Shown piece by piece: positions 35,201 to 48,472 of a stretch of 64,000 nucleotides of DNA. The notes under the pieces are model-generated. The model worked only from the letters and a program-made list of their open reading frames with translations, made no database searches and had not been told where the DNA came from. This stretch comes from Allium sativum (taxonomy: Eukaryota > Streptophyta > Magnoliopsida > Asparagales > Amaryllidaceae): positions 882,736,403-882,800,402 of the forward strand of contig CM060918.1 in the NCBI GenBank assembly GCA_030737875.1, in the 5' to 3' direction. Each line of letters starts with the position of its first letter. Position 1 is the stretch's first letter. The position numbers and the translations under genes were made by a program.

Positions 35201-38200
35201 TTTACGAACTACCGCGCTCCGGCGAGTTCATTTTAATTATATTTAATATAAACGTTTTAAACTTCGTTTATATATAAATTCCACTTCCATTCTAATATAT
35301 TTTATACATATATAAGACCGGCTTTCCAAATCTAAGTTAAACATTTCGATTTTTCTAAATCGTCGAATTTCATAACTCAATTGTTAATTTTATTTACAAC
35401 TCTATCTTATATATAATATTCCAATTCTTTTGGAGATAAAATATAAATACTTTGGATTTATTTAAATTCTGTTTACACTCCGCATTTTGAAATATATTTC
35501 GTCATTCCCACTAAATGATTTCAAATTCTATTTTCAATTTCTACTTTAAAATTTCTATTTTCAATTTCTATTTTCAAATTTCTATTTTCAACTTTCTATT
35601 TTCACTTTCTATTTTCAACTCTCTATTTTCAACTTTCTATTTTCAACTTTAAACTCTAAATTATCCAATGATAATCTATTTCAACAGATTTATAAATATT
35701 GCTTATAAATCCAACTTCGTTGTTTTATATAATAAAACAAGCTTCATTTCAAAAATTCTATTTTAAAACAAAATCTTATTTTGGAATATTTTATTTATTT
35801 TAACTTATCCATATATAACATAGAATCTATTTTCATATTTAAATTTAACCTCTATTTAAATATATTCGAACTAATCGAATTCAAATCATAAATCCATATG
35901 GATTTATTTTAGTTCAATTTATATTCTGACCACCAGAATATATTATCGTTTACTTCTTTAAACGATTTCCCATTTCTATTTTTGAATCCACATTTGAATT
36001 TAAATATTCAAATTACAAAATGATAATTTTTCCACTTCATTGATAAACATTATTTATAAATTCATTTCAATCTCCTGATTATCCAATGAAAATCATCCCA
36101 TTTTATTTATAAATACCGTTTATAAATTTACTTCAATTTCCTGCATTGTTAACTTCATAAATATTGTTTATAAATTTCCAATACTTGTTTTATTTACTCA
36201 AAACAAGCTAATATCTTTATAGCCCATTCGAAATTCAAATTCTATTTTAAAAAATAGAACTCTTTTAAAATCTCAAAATATTCTTTCCATGATATTTTTA
36301 TTTATCAATATTTTAGGCCCAGTGATATTTCAAACACCCAAAACAACCAATTATAAATTACAGGTTTTCTAACACATCATATATGATTATATATATGAAA
36401 AACAAACAAATAATAATATTTTTTAAGAATCCAGTTGGATCCCTCCAACCTGTTTTCCTACATCCACAGACGTTAGCCAACATAAATAATACCCATCCCG
36501 CTTCAAGGCAGTATATCGCGGTATAGAAGGTCATCCACTATCATAGCATGGGGCATATAGGGTCATCCGCTAATGATACTTTGGGCATCCGCTAATGGTA
36601 CTGCGGGAATCCAACCAATAATATATATATAATAACCACAACAACCAATCCTAAATAACTAATATATATTTAGTAACCGCAATAATATTTTAGTTCATGC
36701 AAAACAACCAATGAGCAATTATTTTAACGAATAAAATAATTCTAAATAAAAATATGAGTGAGATTTACTCACCGTGATTTTATTTGCAACCCATTCCAGT
36801 TTCTCTTCAAATTTGAATCAAACCATATTCGATTAAATTTGAAAATTCTTTTTAACTCCAACAAATCCCAAACCCGATTCCATTGCAAGCTTTTGCCAAC
36901 TCAAATCCAACTTAATCAGTTTCATTTGATTCTGGAAATGTATAAGACGGTTATCCATTTTATAATTTAAATATACATATGTAATAAATTAATTTGAATT
37001 TAATTTCTATCATTAACCTTAATTACCTCATTAAGTATTTATTTTAATGATAAAGATAAAAATCTAACATTTCCTAAATTTTGTAATTAATGGTTAGTTT
37101 TCAATTTAATTACTACAGTTGCTAACTGTATAGGTTTATGCCATTTAATTGGTTACAAATTTATTTCTTTACTAACTAACTATAAAGGTTTGTACAATTT
37201 ACTTTAACCAATTACAAATTATATAAACCAAATTCTGTATAGACTTTAAATTTAAAATAATAGTAAAAATATACCTTAATTATCTTTATAACCTTCTTCC
37301 ATAGTTGAATCTGCCGCTATAGGCATTTCACCCCTTCACCGTTTTGTCGAACTTTGCCCTGAAAACCGAACTGCAGACCATCATTAAGAGTTGTAATATG
37401 TATCCCCCTAACAAAACTTCACACTACTTCCACTTACTAATGACCAGAGTAAGTACCAATGACAATGAACCAACCATCATTAATCACAACTTCCTTGTTG
37501 CTCAAAATCGAGCATCCCTACTGCCTCGACGCTGCTATAATGCAGGTCGTGACTTCAACCCAACGCAAGACCACCGAACCTCATCCAGACTTTGACATCA
37601 TCTTTCGATCATCGTTCAACACCAAATCCGAAACCCCAATATTTGGTGTCGCGGTTTTCGATCAGTGCCCCCTCCTAACAGTATCGTACCCAGAATCCAA
37701 CGTTCAAATCCCCTCTGCCAATCGCCTAAGTCACGATTTCCCCCTTTTGAACCCTTCTCCTTACATCGCACCATTTGAAAATGAAATCGAACTCCCTTCT
37801 CACCATTTGCTGAATGGAACTAGGGTAAAAATTGCAGGTCTAATAGGAAATCGTTTGTGAGGTTTAGGGATTTAACTGGAATTGATTTATGGATGTGAGT
37901 TAACTCAAGTTTGAACTAAATTTAAGGATTTAAATTTACTTGAGGAGCTTCGATTTTTGATTCATTAGGGAGCGGTATCCTTTTTCTTTTGAAGCTTTGG
38001 ATTTATCATTTTTCTATGAAGAATGAATTGGCCAGAAATAAAGGGACGCGATTTTATACTGATGTATCCTTCAGCATTAAGGAATAGCCTGCGTATAGTA
38101 CCATATAGGTTATAGGTGAAGTACATTGTTATTAAATACGATTTGATTTGATTTGATTTAACCGTGATTAGAAATAAAGGGATTTTATCCTTTTTAAAAC

Positions 38201-38670
38201 GATATTGATTTGATTTCGAACCTATCCACTAAAATATCTTAGGGTTCACACATGAACTGCTATTTTAACGTAACCACCATCGTCTCAATATTGTAACATT
38301 ATTCTGAACTAAATTAAGCTGAATATATTTTGATATTTAATCTGAGCATATATAGAATACCCATTTTAAATCGATATAAAATATTTTAAATTCAGAAATA
38401 ATCGGTCCTTTGATAATAAATTATTATCATCATCGTTTACGGTCAAATACAAACTATATTGATCACCTGAATCATTTTGATTCAGTTTTAAACTTCAAAT
38501 TCTGTTATTCGTCGGTTTCATATTTTGATAATTTAGTATGTTCGATATTAAATCGAAATCGATTTTTAAATCGACAAAATAATATAAAAATTCATTTATA
38601 TTATCAATTTAATATTTAAAACCATATTGAATATATAAAATAAACTGTTTGAAAAATACGGGTCATTACA
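32232..38670 (-). mobile_element. Element E, 3' LTR (6.44 kb)
   Basis: Minus strand from TGTAATGACCCG at 38670 to GGGCCATTACA at 32232, 6439 bp. The five bases before it (32227-32231, CATTT) are the candidate target duplication, whose partner is outside the window. Its far end aligns with 39827-41101 at roughly 90% by eye, so E is older than A, B and C2. Contains the GCGCGGTAGTTCG block shared with C and D, and a tandem repeat at 35518-35650. A slightly GC-richer stretch at 37300-37860 holds a 133-codon plus-strand frame without recognisable domains. Confidence 0.9.
35518..35650 (+). repeat. Short tandem repeat TTTCTATTTTCAAC type
   Basis: About eight imperfect copies of a 14-18 bp pyrimidine-rich unit inside LTR E. 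Confidence 0.7.
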
Positions 38671-38683
38671 TTCTTCCCCCCTT
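38671..38683 (-). other. Polypurine tract of element E
   Basis: AAGGGGGGAAGAA on the minus strand abutting the 3' LTR. TTCGGGGATGAAA lies upstream at 38690-38702. Confidence 0.85.
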
Positions 38684-39812
38684 AAAGAATTTCATCCCCG
38701 AAATTACTAAGGTAAGAAAAATGCTACAAACCCATTAACTTTCCAAAAATCTCACTTATGTTGAAACTCAACTCTTTATATTTCAACAAATTTAGTCCCA
38801 CCAAACTTTTGGTTTTCATTCATATCGCATAAATATATGTTTACATTAATTTAATCTAAACGTTTTACTACCAATATATTCACATCCAATTCAAATTCCA
38901 TTCGTATGCATTTAATCTCATTCAAATTGATTCATATCAATTTATTCATTTTGATCCATTAATTTGCTTAAGTTGAATTTAAATTTTAGACTTTTAAATT
39001 CTCGAGTTTTCATTTCAAACCCTTTCGAAATCACATAAATATATACATGTACTTATAACCATTTCGAATTCAAAACATTTGAATTTTCAAATCAACTAGC
39101 TTTCTTTTCAACAAATTTCCATCAGAAACTTTTCTAAGGTAGCAATCCATCACTTAAAAACTCGAAAATGAACACTGATGATGTCGCGATCATCATCAGA
39201 ATTATTTCCCAGTCACTGAAGTGAGTTCAGTGCTTTATCACTTTCAAAATCCACTCAAATATGATTTTGATTCAAAACCCTTGCAAAACAAAGCTATATT
39301 ATTTTAATATACTTCAGAAAATATTTTCAAACTTCCCAAGATTTAAATTCCAAATTCTAGTTTGAATTAAATTTTAATTCATCTCATTTGTATATTTCAT
39401 TCATATACAAATTATAACTGTTTATACATAGCCATTTCAATTTTATAATCTTATTTGATTATAATTTTAACATCCAACACATCCATATATTATAATAATT
39501 TCAGAAAAATTATTCTTTTTCTATCAAAAATAGAATTTTGAGTAAATTTATTTCATTTACCCAATTTAAAACAATATTGTGTTCAATCTTCTGTTCAAGT
39601 ATTTACAAACTCTTATCGACGTAGTGTCGTCCCATGATTCGATCAGAATTCATAAACTACTCACCAGACAAGTCAACACAATATAAAATAATTTTTAAAT
39701 CAACTAACAAATACGCACTCTCATATATATACACTCAACTCATTCTAAGGTACTATCGACCCTATCTCTAATGAGCACAACCCACCAAAGCCTAGATATT
39801 CGCTCAACCTAA
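38684..39812 (-). other. Noncoding internal domain of element E
   Basis: About 1.13 kb between polypurine tract and primer site. No frame with similarity to gag, protease, RT or integrase, and no frame of 60 codons or more lies within it. Contains a hairpin with 9-bp arms at 39175-39199. The element could only move using proteins supplied by another element. Confidence 0.85.
39175..39199 (-). other. Hairpin in the internal domain of E
   Basis: Perfect arms CTGATGATG and CATCATCAG around a 7-base loop. A related hairpin is at 54244-54268 in C2. Confidence 0.55.
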
Positions 39813-39824
39813 GCTCTGATACCA
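39813..39824 (-). other. Primer-binding site of element E
   Basis: TGGTATCAGAGC on the minus strand, two bases after the 5' LTR. Confidence 0.9.
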
Positions 39825-39826
39825 AC

Positions 39827-41101
39827 TGTAATGGCCCAAATTTCCGTACCCTTTAAATTGACTAATAACACCACACGTCCAACCCAAATGACACAGAAAT
39901 ACGAATCATTAGTAGAAAAAGTTAAAGGACGAGGAATAGAAAGAAAGAAAAGTTAGAATAGAAGAAAAACGAAGAAAACAAAACTCACAGCGAAACGAAT
40001 AAAATATATTAAATAACATAACTGTTGAAATACAAATCAGTAACTGTATATATACATACCATTATCAGAGCACAACAGTTGTTCCTGGAACAGTTATAAA
40101 CACCTGTTTCCAGATACAATATAGTACACAGCGGAAATATGATAGTCTATAGCTAACTGGTGAAGCATCCTGCTTCCAGCTGTTCCAAGTGAAATCTGAA
40201 AAATCCCGACTACTTGACCGCCTGTACAAATTTGGGCACCCAAGTGTTTAGGGAAAACAAAAACAAAATAAACTCTGGGTCAGTCATGGGACTGGTGTGA
40301 GTAAACTCTAACCATTTTTTTAACTTTCAAAATACTTTCAAAAGAAAGGATAATAGTAAGACCAGCCCACACATAAACATGGACGGCTTTTACCTTACTA
40401 TAACCCAAAACACTTTGATACAAAAATCCAGTGATATTATAATAGTGTCTAAATCAAATAAATAACAATCTAGTGGAATGCTTGCATCTCACGCTTCATA
40501 TATAATATAAAATCAAAAACTGCAGGGCGCTTATTGAAGATTGGATTTCCAACATGACAAGGTATGGAACCACCTGCCGATAGTGTATCTCTAGAGGGGA
40601 ATACACTGGGTTCAACAAGAACATCTTGCAACCCGGCCCACACATGACCGACCACTCATTTCGCTTGAGTATATCGAATGTATATCACCAACGGTTGGGA
40701 TCAGCAACCATTTCCCGAATGGGACAACATTAAATAGAATAAGGAATTAAATGAATATCTCTAGATAGGTGATAATACACCCTAATGGGAGCGACCCACA
40801 TAGCCATGATGCCTGGCTAATTTTGGTCATTTCATGGTTGTTAAGGCCTGAGGCTACGATTTCTTATCATTCGTTGATAGCACAATCACTTTGAATGCCA
40901 CATGGTCAAATCTGTTAATCACTAATTGATTTGCACAAATATATTCTGGATTATTATGCTAAGAGAATAAATTCTCCACCACCATATATATATCTATATA
41001 AACCAACAAATTCGATCATTGGAAATACTTTGTCAGACATTCGTCCATACACTTCGTTCTTGGACTGAACGAAACAAAAGGCAATATTTCTATTAATAGA
41101 A
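39827..41101 (-). mobile_element. Element E, 5' LTR (partial)
   Basis: Aligns with 32232-33500. Broken at 41101 by insertion of LTR C1. The remainder is not in the window. Confidence 0.9.
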
Positions 41102-42070
41102 TGTAATAACTCGGAAATGCAAGCTAGCTTAAAAATTTTATTTTGGCAATTTTAGCGAATTTTGAATATTTAAAATGAATTATTTTAAATAATAACAACG
41201 AGAAATTTATTTTGAATATATTTAGAACGTATATATTATATACGTCGTCGTTAGAATATAAATAATTATATATAATTATAAAAGGAATTGAAAATGGCGC
41301 GGTAGTTCGATAATTCGATTACAAAATTCATATGAATGGACCGGGTGCAATATAAACCGGATTTTAGTGAAAGCAAAAATAATAGGATCTATTTGAGGAT
41401 ATCTTTCCAACGAATCCGAAAAATCAAAATTTCAAAGCGGGAATAAAAAGTTATGTCTAGTTGAAAATTCTGAATAGTCGCTATGGAATTCAGGCCCTTA
41501 AAAATGGGAATTTTGCAAACGACCTCGGATTTCAACGAAACCACTTTTGTTGGATCCGGGATGTGAAGTTATTGCTAGATTCCAATTTTCATAATTTTTC
41601 GAATCAATATGTGAGCGTGGCAAAGGAAAACGCGTTTGACCAGTTTCAGTTGATTTTAATCGACTGGAAAATGGCCATTTTTCAAACGATCTCAGAATCT
41701 GACGAAATTAGTTTTGTTAGGATTGTATCGTCAATACGAAGCTAGAAAATATTTTTCTGGAATTTTTCGAGTTAGTATGTGGCCCCGGTAAATTGAAATG
41801 TGCGGTTAAATTCAATATATAGAGTTATATGTTGATTTTGACGAAAACTGGTCGAAACAGCCGAATCAGCTTATGATACATATCCCATTGTATTCGGAAT
41901 GGGAGTAATTAGCTATGGACGACAGGAGGTGGGCCTCGTTTTGAGGTCGAAAATAAAAGTTGCTTTTTGAAATTAATTAAATTAAATAATATATTATTAT
42001 ATACCCCTTTATCTCTCTTCCTCTTCTATCGTTGACCGTTCAGAATTAAAATAAAAAAAAGAGAGAAAAA

Positions 42071-42094
42071 GGGGGGAACCGCTCGTCGCCCCCC
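42071..42094 (+). other. G-run/C-run hairpin of LTR C1
   Basis: Six G, a 12-base spacer (AACCGCTCGTCG), six C. Unexpanded form of the tract seen in both C2 LTRs. Confidence 0.45.
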
Positions 42095-43198
42095 TCCTCA
42101 GATGACCTCACCGCCGGTGTGAGGCGCGAGCCCCCCCCCCCCCCTCGTCAGCCGTACCCCCATCTCCTTCCTCTCCGTTCGTGAAACCGACGCCTCAGAT
42201 CTAACCCCCCCCCCCCCCCCTTCGCCACCTCGCGCTGTTCGCCCGACCACCCACCTCGCACCAGTCGCCGGAGCCCCCACCAAACCATCCTCCTCAGCCA
42301 CGGACGCAGCCTCCGTCCGCCCCTCTCCTCCTTCCTTCTTCTACCCGATTTCCCCCAAATACCCTTCCCTTGACCGACGCCACGAGCACCAATGACGCAG
42401 TCACCTCCGGCATTCTCCCCTCCTCCGCGCAGACTTCTCCCACCCCTCTTCGAAAGCGACAGTGAGTTTTTCTTTCGTTATTATTTTATTTTCCTTTTAT
42501 GTAATTAGTTTACAAATTAGATCTTGTTTTTAAATCTGATTTTTCTTTACATTTCAAGTTAAGATTTTTTAAAAATAGAAAAAGTTTTGATTTTGAGTAG
42601 AAACAAAAAAAGATTTTTCGTTGATAGAAAAGAAGATTTTTCATTGTATAGGAAAATGTGATTTTTACTTTATAGAAAAATATGATCTTTATAGTACAGT
42701 AGAGATTATAAAAATATAATTTTTATATGAGTAGAAGATTAAAAATATAATTTTTACATTGTAGTATTTTTAAAGATTTGATCTTTATTTTGTAGAAGGA
42801 GCAAAGATGTGATTTTGATATAAGTGGCGATATAAAAATATAATCTTTATTATATGAATACCGCTGTAAAAATAGAATTTTTATCTATATAGTAGCGAGA
42901 TAAAAATCTGATCTTTCTTATTTATATGTTAGAATAAAAATGCGATTTTTATAGCGGTGAAATAAAAATTCAATCTTTATATATGAAATAGAAATATAAA
43001 AATACAATTTTTGTATAGAATGAAGCGTTGTAAATATATATAAAGAAGAAGAAATAAAAATACGATTTTTATTTATTGAATGAAGTGATGAAAATATAAT
43101 TTTTATTTGAACAGCGTGAAAAGAACTGCATAGGAAATTCAAGCAGATTCGGACGGTTCAGCAGTTCAAAAGAAAAGCACGGCGGAGTGGAACCCTCG

Positions 43199-43214
43199 GT
43201 GAGAACTTCTCACT
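43199..43214 (+). other. GTGAGAA/TTCTCAC palindrome (C1)
   Basis: GGTGAGAACTTCTCAC, a near-perfect inverted repeat kept at the equivalent place in C2 (49646, 57142) and D (46449). Confidence 0.4.
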
Positions 43215-44453
43215 TTAAATTTTCTTTTTCTAGTTATACTATAATATATACTAGGATACAGACGGTGTTTAGTAGCACCCGACGCCACTGTCCACAGACC
43301 ATGGACTTATTTGTTTGGTCGCATAGATTAGCTAGATTATTTGATTTGAAGTTGGTTGTTTGGTGAAATGAAATTGATTTGATTGATATGTGTATGGCGT
43401 GGGCTATCACTAGACCGGGGATAAGGCTAGGCCTCGTCCCGTTTCTAGTATCGTGTCGTTATGCCGCCGAAATTTTCTAAAATAAGTTAGAAAAATAAAG
43501 ATATCATTTTATTTAATAAATGAACCGAATAGAATATTCATAGGTTGAATAAAATAATCTGGTCGTTAAAAATATAATTTTTAACGTGAATGTGAATAAA
43601 TAAATATTCATTTACAAACCGGACGGTTTGTTTATGTACACTGATTTGACTGACATTGATTGGGACGATAAATTTTACACATCGCCCAACTGCACAAATA
43701 AAATCTGTGTTTGATTGTTTGAAACCCCACACGGGTATTGGGATAAAATACGGTATACACTAATCCCAATAATTAGTTGTATGTCGATCGATTGATTGAC
43801 AGGCTGTTATAAGCGTTAGATATCTATATTTGATGCTTATACAGTGTAGTGCATTTTGGATGATGGTTGATTATGTATCGTTGCTATTATATACATGTAT
43901 TGTATGGAATCCATATAATTAACTTTGTATGGTAATTGATTGGGCCTCATTCCAATTTAGAAATTAAAGAATTTTATAGAATAAAGGTTCATGTGTTGAC
44001 AGTACTCATTCGTTGAGATTAGTCATGTGTTGAACGAAATATTTTAATGACAAAATTTATATCTTTATCATATAAAAAATTAGAAATTAACTGGAAAATA
44101 GATGAGATGAGTGGTCTCCTGGATATTGATCTGATGTTGGTTTCGGCCTTCGGGGTTAATATTCAGGGAATCGTTCTCTTACTAATTTGCGGTTGGAGTC
44201 TGATTTAAATCAAACGATAGATACCATAATTTTTATAAAATATATTGAATAACAAAAATAGTCACACGTGGACAGTACTCATTCGTTGAGATTAGTCATG
44301 TGTTGACAAAAATATAGATTCACGTATTGAATAGAATAAATATTCATTTGTTGAATAGAATAACGGAATTTTTGAAATATACAAAGCCGTGTCGATTGGA
44401 GATGCGCATTTTGACGCGAACGATATTTATATCGATTATATTCGTTTTTATAA

Positions 44454-44759
44454 TTGAATTGAATAGAAAACGAATTCGAATTGAATTGAATATAAAAGAA
44501 ATTTGAATTGAATTGAATAGAAAACGAATTCGAATTGAATTGAATATAAAACGAATTTGAATAGAATTGAATAGAAAACGAATTCGAATTGAATTGAATG
44601 TAAAACGAATTCAAATTGAATTGAATATAAAACGAATTTGAATAGAATTGAATATAAAACGAATTCGAATTGAATTGAATATAAAAGAAATTTGAATTGA
44701 ATTGAATAGAAAACGAATTCGAATTGAATTGAATATAAAAGAAAATTGAATTGAATTGA
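44454..44759 (+). repeat. 27-bp tandem array
   Basis: About eleven units of GAATTGAATTGAATANAAAACGAATTN. Because 27 is a multiple of three, the minus strand shows a spurious repetitive reading frame of 9-residue units (44279-44767). It is not a gene. Confidence 0.85.
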
Positions 44760-47204
44760 TGTAACAACCCTGAATTTTGGGGCCAATTTAAAATTTATTT
44801 TAAGTGATTTTAAATGAGTTTTGATATTTAAAATAATCTATTTTAAATAATAAGGATCACAAATTTGGTTCAAATCGAAGTTAGAATGAATAATTTAATT
44901 TTAATTATAAAAAGAGCTAGAAATAGCGCGGTAGTTTGAAAAGTCAAACTTGAACTTTGACTGACCGTACAGGACGCAAAATTTAACGGATTTTAATGAA
45001 ACCAAAAATATTAGAATCTATTTAAAAATATCTTTCCCACGAATCCGAAAAATCTAAATTTCATAGCGGGAATCAAAAGTTATGGCCAATTCAAGGATCG
45101 CTGTAGTATTTATATATATTATATATGGCCCGAAAGGCTACTTTTCACATATCTAGGAATTTCGACTCGAAACCACTTCCATTGAGTTCAGAATGACGTT
45201 TCTGCATTGAAAAACAGTAAACACTTGTATATTTTGAGTTTCGAGAATTATTTGTTTCAAAATGTATTTTTAATATTAAAAATATTCGCCTTGAAAATAG
45301 CCATTTTTCAAAAAGTCTCAGAATTGAACGAAACAAATTTTGTTGTGATCGTATCGTCATAAGAAAGTCAAAAATAATTTTTCTGGATTTTTCTGACTTC
45401 GTATGTGGCCCCGGCAAAAATTTATCTACGTTTGAATTAAAAATAAAAGGATTTATTTTGAAAATAAAAGAAACATGCTGTAACTTCGGAATTGGACCTT
45501 GGCGATAGCGCCATCGCGTTCAGAAGACGTCAAAACATTAAGTTCGACAGTCGTTGAGCTTCGTTTGGAGGTCGTATGTGAAAACACTAATTTCTAGAAT
45601 TAATTAAATAAATAAATAAATAAATACCCTAAATACATGTACAAATACGGTTCCAATACACGTCCTCTTCTTCTTCTTCTCCCCGTCATTTTTCCGCCGC
45701 ATAACCCATTACTCTTCCAAACTTCATCTCCATTTTTCTCCCTCATCTCTCAACAAAAATCAGCAAACTTATACTCATTTCGAAGCTCTTCCCGAGCTCT
45801 ACAATCTCCGACAAGAATCACCTTGAATCGTCGCCCGAATCTCCGCCACCACCCTCCCCAACCTGCGCCGAACGCAGCCCCCTGGGCCCCACCAGCGGCC
45901 GCAGCAACCCCCCAAACCCCCGGCGCTGATTCACCTCCCGTAGCCCTCCGACGTCCCGTAGACGGTTCGTGAAACCATCGCTTACAACTCCAGAAAAATG
46001 AAATCAAAATTTTGAACAAATTCAAAGCTTAAGGTATGATTAATTTCAGATTTTGTCACGCTTTGTGGCGTCACTGTGTCAATTGTTAAAAACTGAATTT
46101 TGTTTTTTCATATGTATTTGCATTGGAATTGTTCCAGATCCGAAACCACCTTGTACTCGAACACCAAATCTGATCGAATTCGAGTCTTCTCCTCTGACCA
46201 AAAACTGTGAGAATTTTATTTTTAAATTTAATTTAATTTATTTAATTGTTTTGTCTATAATGGTTAATCTTAGATCTAATATGTCAGGATGTAAAACATA
46301 GATCTTAATTGTTTACACCATATGATGTTTAATCTAAAATTGCATGAAATTTCAGGTTTAAATCCGAATTAATAATAAATTAAATTTAATTATGTGTTCT
46401 TCAATTTAATCATGCCATGTTGATTATTTATTCCTTATCAAATCAAGGTGAGAACTCTTTTCTCACTCATTTTTAATGTTCAGTAATTATTTATTTTATT
46501 AAATAATTATATTTTAACGCCTGTGATGATTTGTTGTGAATTAATTCCGTGTTATTCATAATTGGTTGTGAGTTAATGTTTAGGTTATTGCGATGTTTGG
46601 ATTTCAAATTGTGTAATAGGCATGTAAATTTATTAACACTAATTATTAATAAATTATGTAACACAGCCATACACAAGTTACCTGACTTGTGTATGTTGAT
46701 TGGGTCGTTATTTTCACACTAATCGCCAAAGTGCACAAACAATACACTGTTATTTGAATTTTGTTGTAATGATCATTATGTGTTGTTTGTATGTTAAATT
46801 TAATGTATATTGGTTTAATGTCAATTGCATGAATGATGAACGTCGATTGAATTATTGAAATGTAATTTTGTGATTGTTGGAATTAGCATATACCTTATTT
46901 TGAAAATGCGTTGTTTTGGAAATTCATGTTTTGAATGCATTGGTTGTGTCTCATTCCGATGAAAGAAATTTGAAACTTTTCAAATGATTTTCCGTTACAG
47001 AATTAATGTGGAATTTAATAACATTAAATGTAATTTAATGTGAATTAAGCTGTCTTGATAATTTCATGCTATCTTTGGCAAAAATGGTTAATAACATTAA
47101 TTTCATTTATCATATAATAAATGATTCAAGTTTTGAAATTTGAAAATTATCACTTAACATTTATTTTAATAATTTAAAATAAATAGGATATGCTTGACCC
47201 AAGG

Positions 47205-47277
47205 TTAGATTGAGTTGTGGTATAAGACTGCCAGCACCCGCCCGGCATCTCCAGCAACCACAACAATATATATCTAA
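47205..47277 (+). other. Conserved LTR hairpin, single copy (LTR D)
   Basis: Stems TTAGAT (47205-47210)/ATCTAA (47272-47277) and GTTGTGG (47214-47220)/CCACAAC (47258-47264). TGTGAGAGGT follows as in A, B and F. The outer stem is a third compensated variant. Confidence 0.65.
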
Positions 47278-47458
47278 TGTGAGAGGTTAATGCGATATTA
47301 ATTAATTAATTAATATAGAGGTTTGAAATTCAAAAGGTCATACATTTTGAAAGATTAAATATAATGATAATAAATGCAGCAATAATGATGGATTAATAAA
47401 GAAGGAGAGTTTTTTTTTATTCCAAAATGTAACATTTCATTAAAAGTCTTATAAGAAC

Positions 47459-47463
47459 GTTGA
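47459..47463. repeat. Target-site duplication of element C2, left copy
   Basis: GTTGA, matching 61413-61417. Confidence 0.95.
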
Positions 47464-48435
47464 TGTAATAACCCGGAAATTCTGAACCAGTTTAAAATTT
47501 TTATTTTGGCAATTTTGACGAATTTTGAACATTTAAAATGGATTATTTTAAATAATATCGACGAAAATTAATTTTGAATATATTTAGAACGTATACATTT
47601 ATACGCGTCGTCGTTAGAATATAAATAATTATATATAATTATAAAAAGGAATTGAAAATGGCGCGGCAGTTCGATAATTCGATTTCAAACTTCAATTGAA
47701 TGTACCAGGTGCAAAACAATCCGGATTTTAGTGAAACCAAAAATAATAGGATCTATAAGAAAATATCTTTCCAACGAATCTGAAAAATCGAAATTTCATA
47801 GCGGGAATCAAAAGTTATGCCCAGTTGAAAATTCTGAATAGTCGATATGGAATTCAGGCCCTTAAAAATGGAAATTTTGCAAACGACCTCGGATTTCGAC
47901 GAAACAACTTTTGTTGGGTCCGTGATGTTAAATTATTGCTAGGTTTCAAATTTCATAATTTTTCGAATCAATATGTGAGCGTGGCAAAGGAAAACGCGTT
48001 TGACCAGTTTCAGTTGATTTTAATCGACTGGAAAATGGCCATTTTTCTAACGGTCTCAGAATTCGACGAAACTAGTTTTGTTAGGACCGTATCGTCAATA
48101 CGAAGCTAGAAAATATTTTTTTGGAATTTTTCTAGTTAGTATGTGACCCCGGTAATTTGAAATGTACGTATAAAATTCAATATAGTGATTTAAATGTAAA
48201 TTCAACGGAAACTAATCAAAACGATCAAATCAGCTTGCGATACATATCCCATTGTGTTCGGAATGGGGGTAAAACACTATGGACGACAGGCGGTGGGCCT
48301 CGTTTAGAGGTCGTATGTAAAAGTCATTTTTTTTGCAAAATAAAAAAATAAAAAACCCCTCTTCCCTTATACGCTGCCCCCCCTCTTTTCTTTCAAAACT
48401 AAAAACAAAATAAAAAAAAGGAGAAAGAGGCGGAC

Positions 48436-48472
48436 GGGGGGGAAACTCGTCGCCCCCCCCCCCCCCCCCCCC
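48436..48472 (+). other. G-run/C-run tract, C2 5' LTR
   Basis: Seven G, AAACTCGTCG, then twenty C. Can fold as a G:C hairpin. Confidence 0.5.

Larger units (their letters stand above)
41102..44759 (+). mobile_element. LTR C1 (partial), family C
   Basis: Begins TGTAATAACTCGG and follows the C2 LTR for 3.66 kb with noticeable divergence, then is cut by LTR D at 44760. Includes a C-rich segment (42080-42450), a GTGAGT donor-like site at 42472, fields of AAAAATnnnATTTTT palindromes and a 27-bp tandem array. No conserved protein. The continuation lies beyond the right edge. Confidence 0.88.
44760..47463 (+). mobile_element. LTR D, left part
   Basis: Begins TGTAACAACCCTG and shares blocks with C (GCGCGGTAGTTTG, ATAGCGGGAATCAAAAGTTATG) but is more diverged. 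It inserted in the tandem array of C1 and was later split by C2 after GTTGA (47459-47463). Contains one copy of the chromovirus hairpin. The 111-codon frame at 45637-45972 spans its C-rich segment and has no recognisable domain. Confidence 0.8.

Noticed and set aside
37344..37860. Overlapping 83- and 133-codon frames in LTR E
   Set aside because: On the strand opposite to the element, no recognisable domain. The homologous part of the other E LTR is not in the window to test conservation.
44279..44767. 162-codon repetitive Phe/Asn/Ser frame on the minus strand
   Set aside because: Product of the 27-bp tandem array, which keeps any frame open.
45637..45972. 111-codon Pro/Ala-rich frame in LTR D
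   Set aside because: C-rich LTR segment. The equivalent segments in C1 and C2 do not encode a related peptide.
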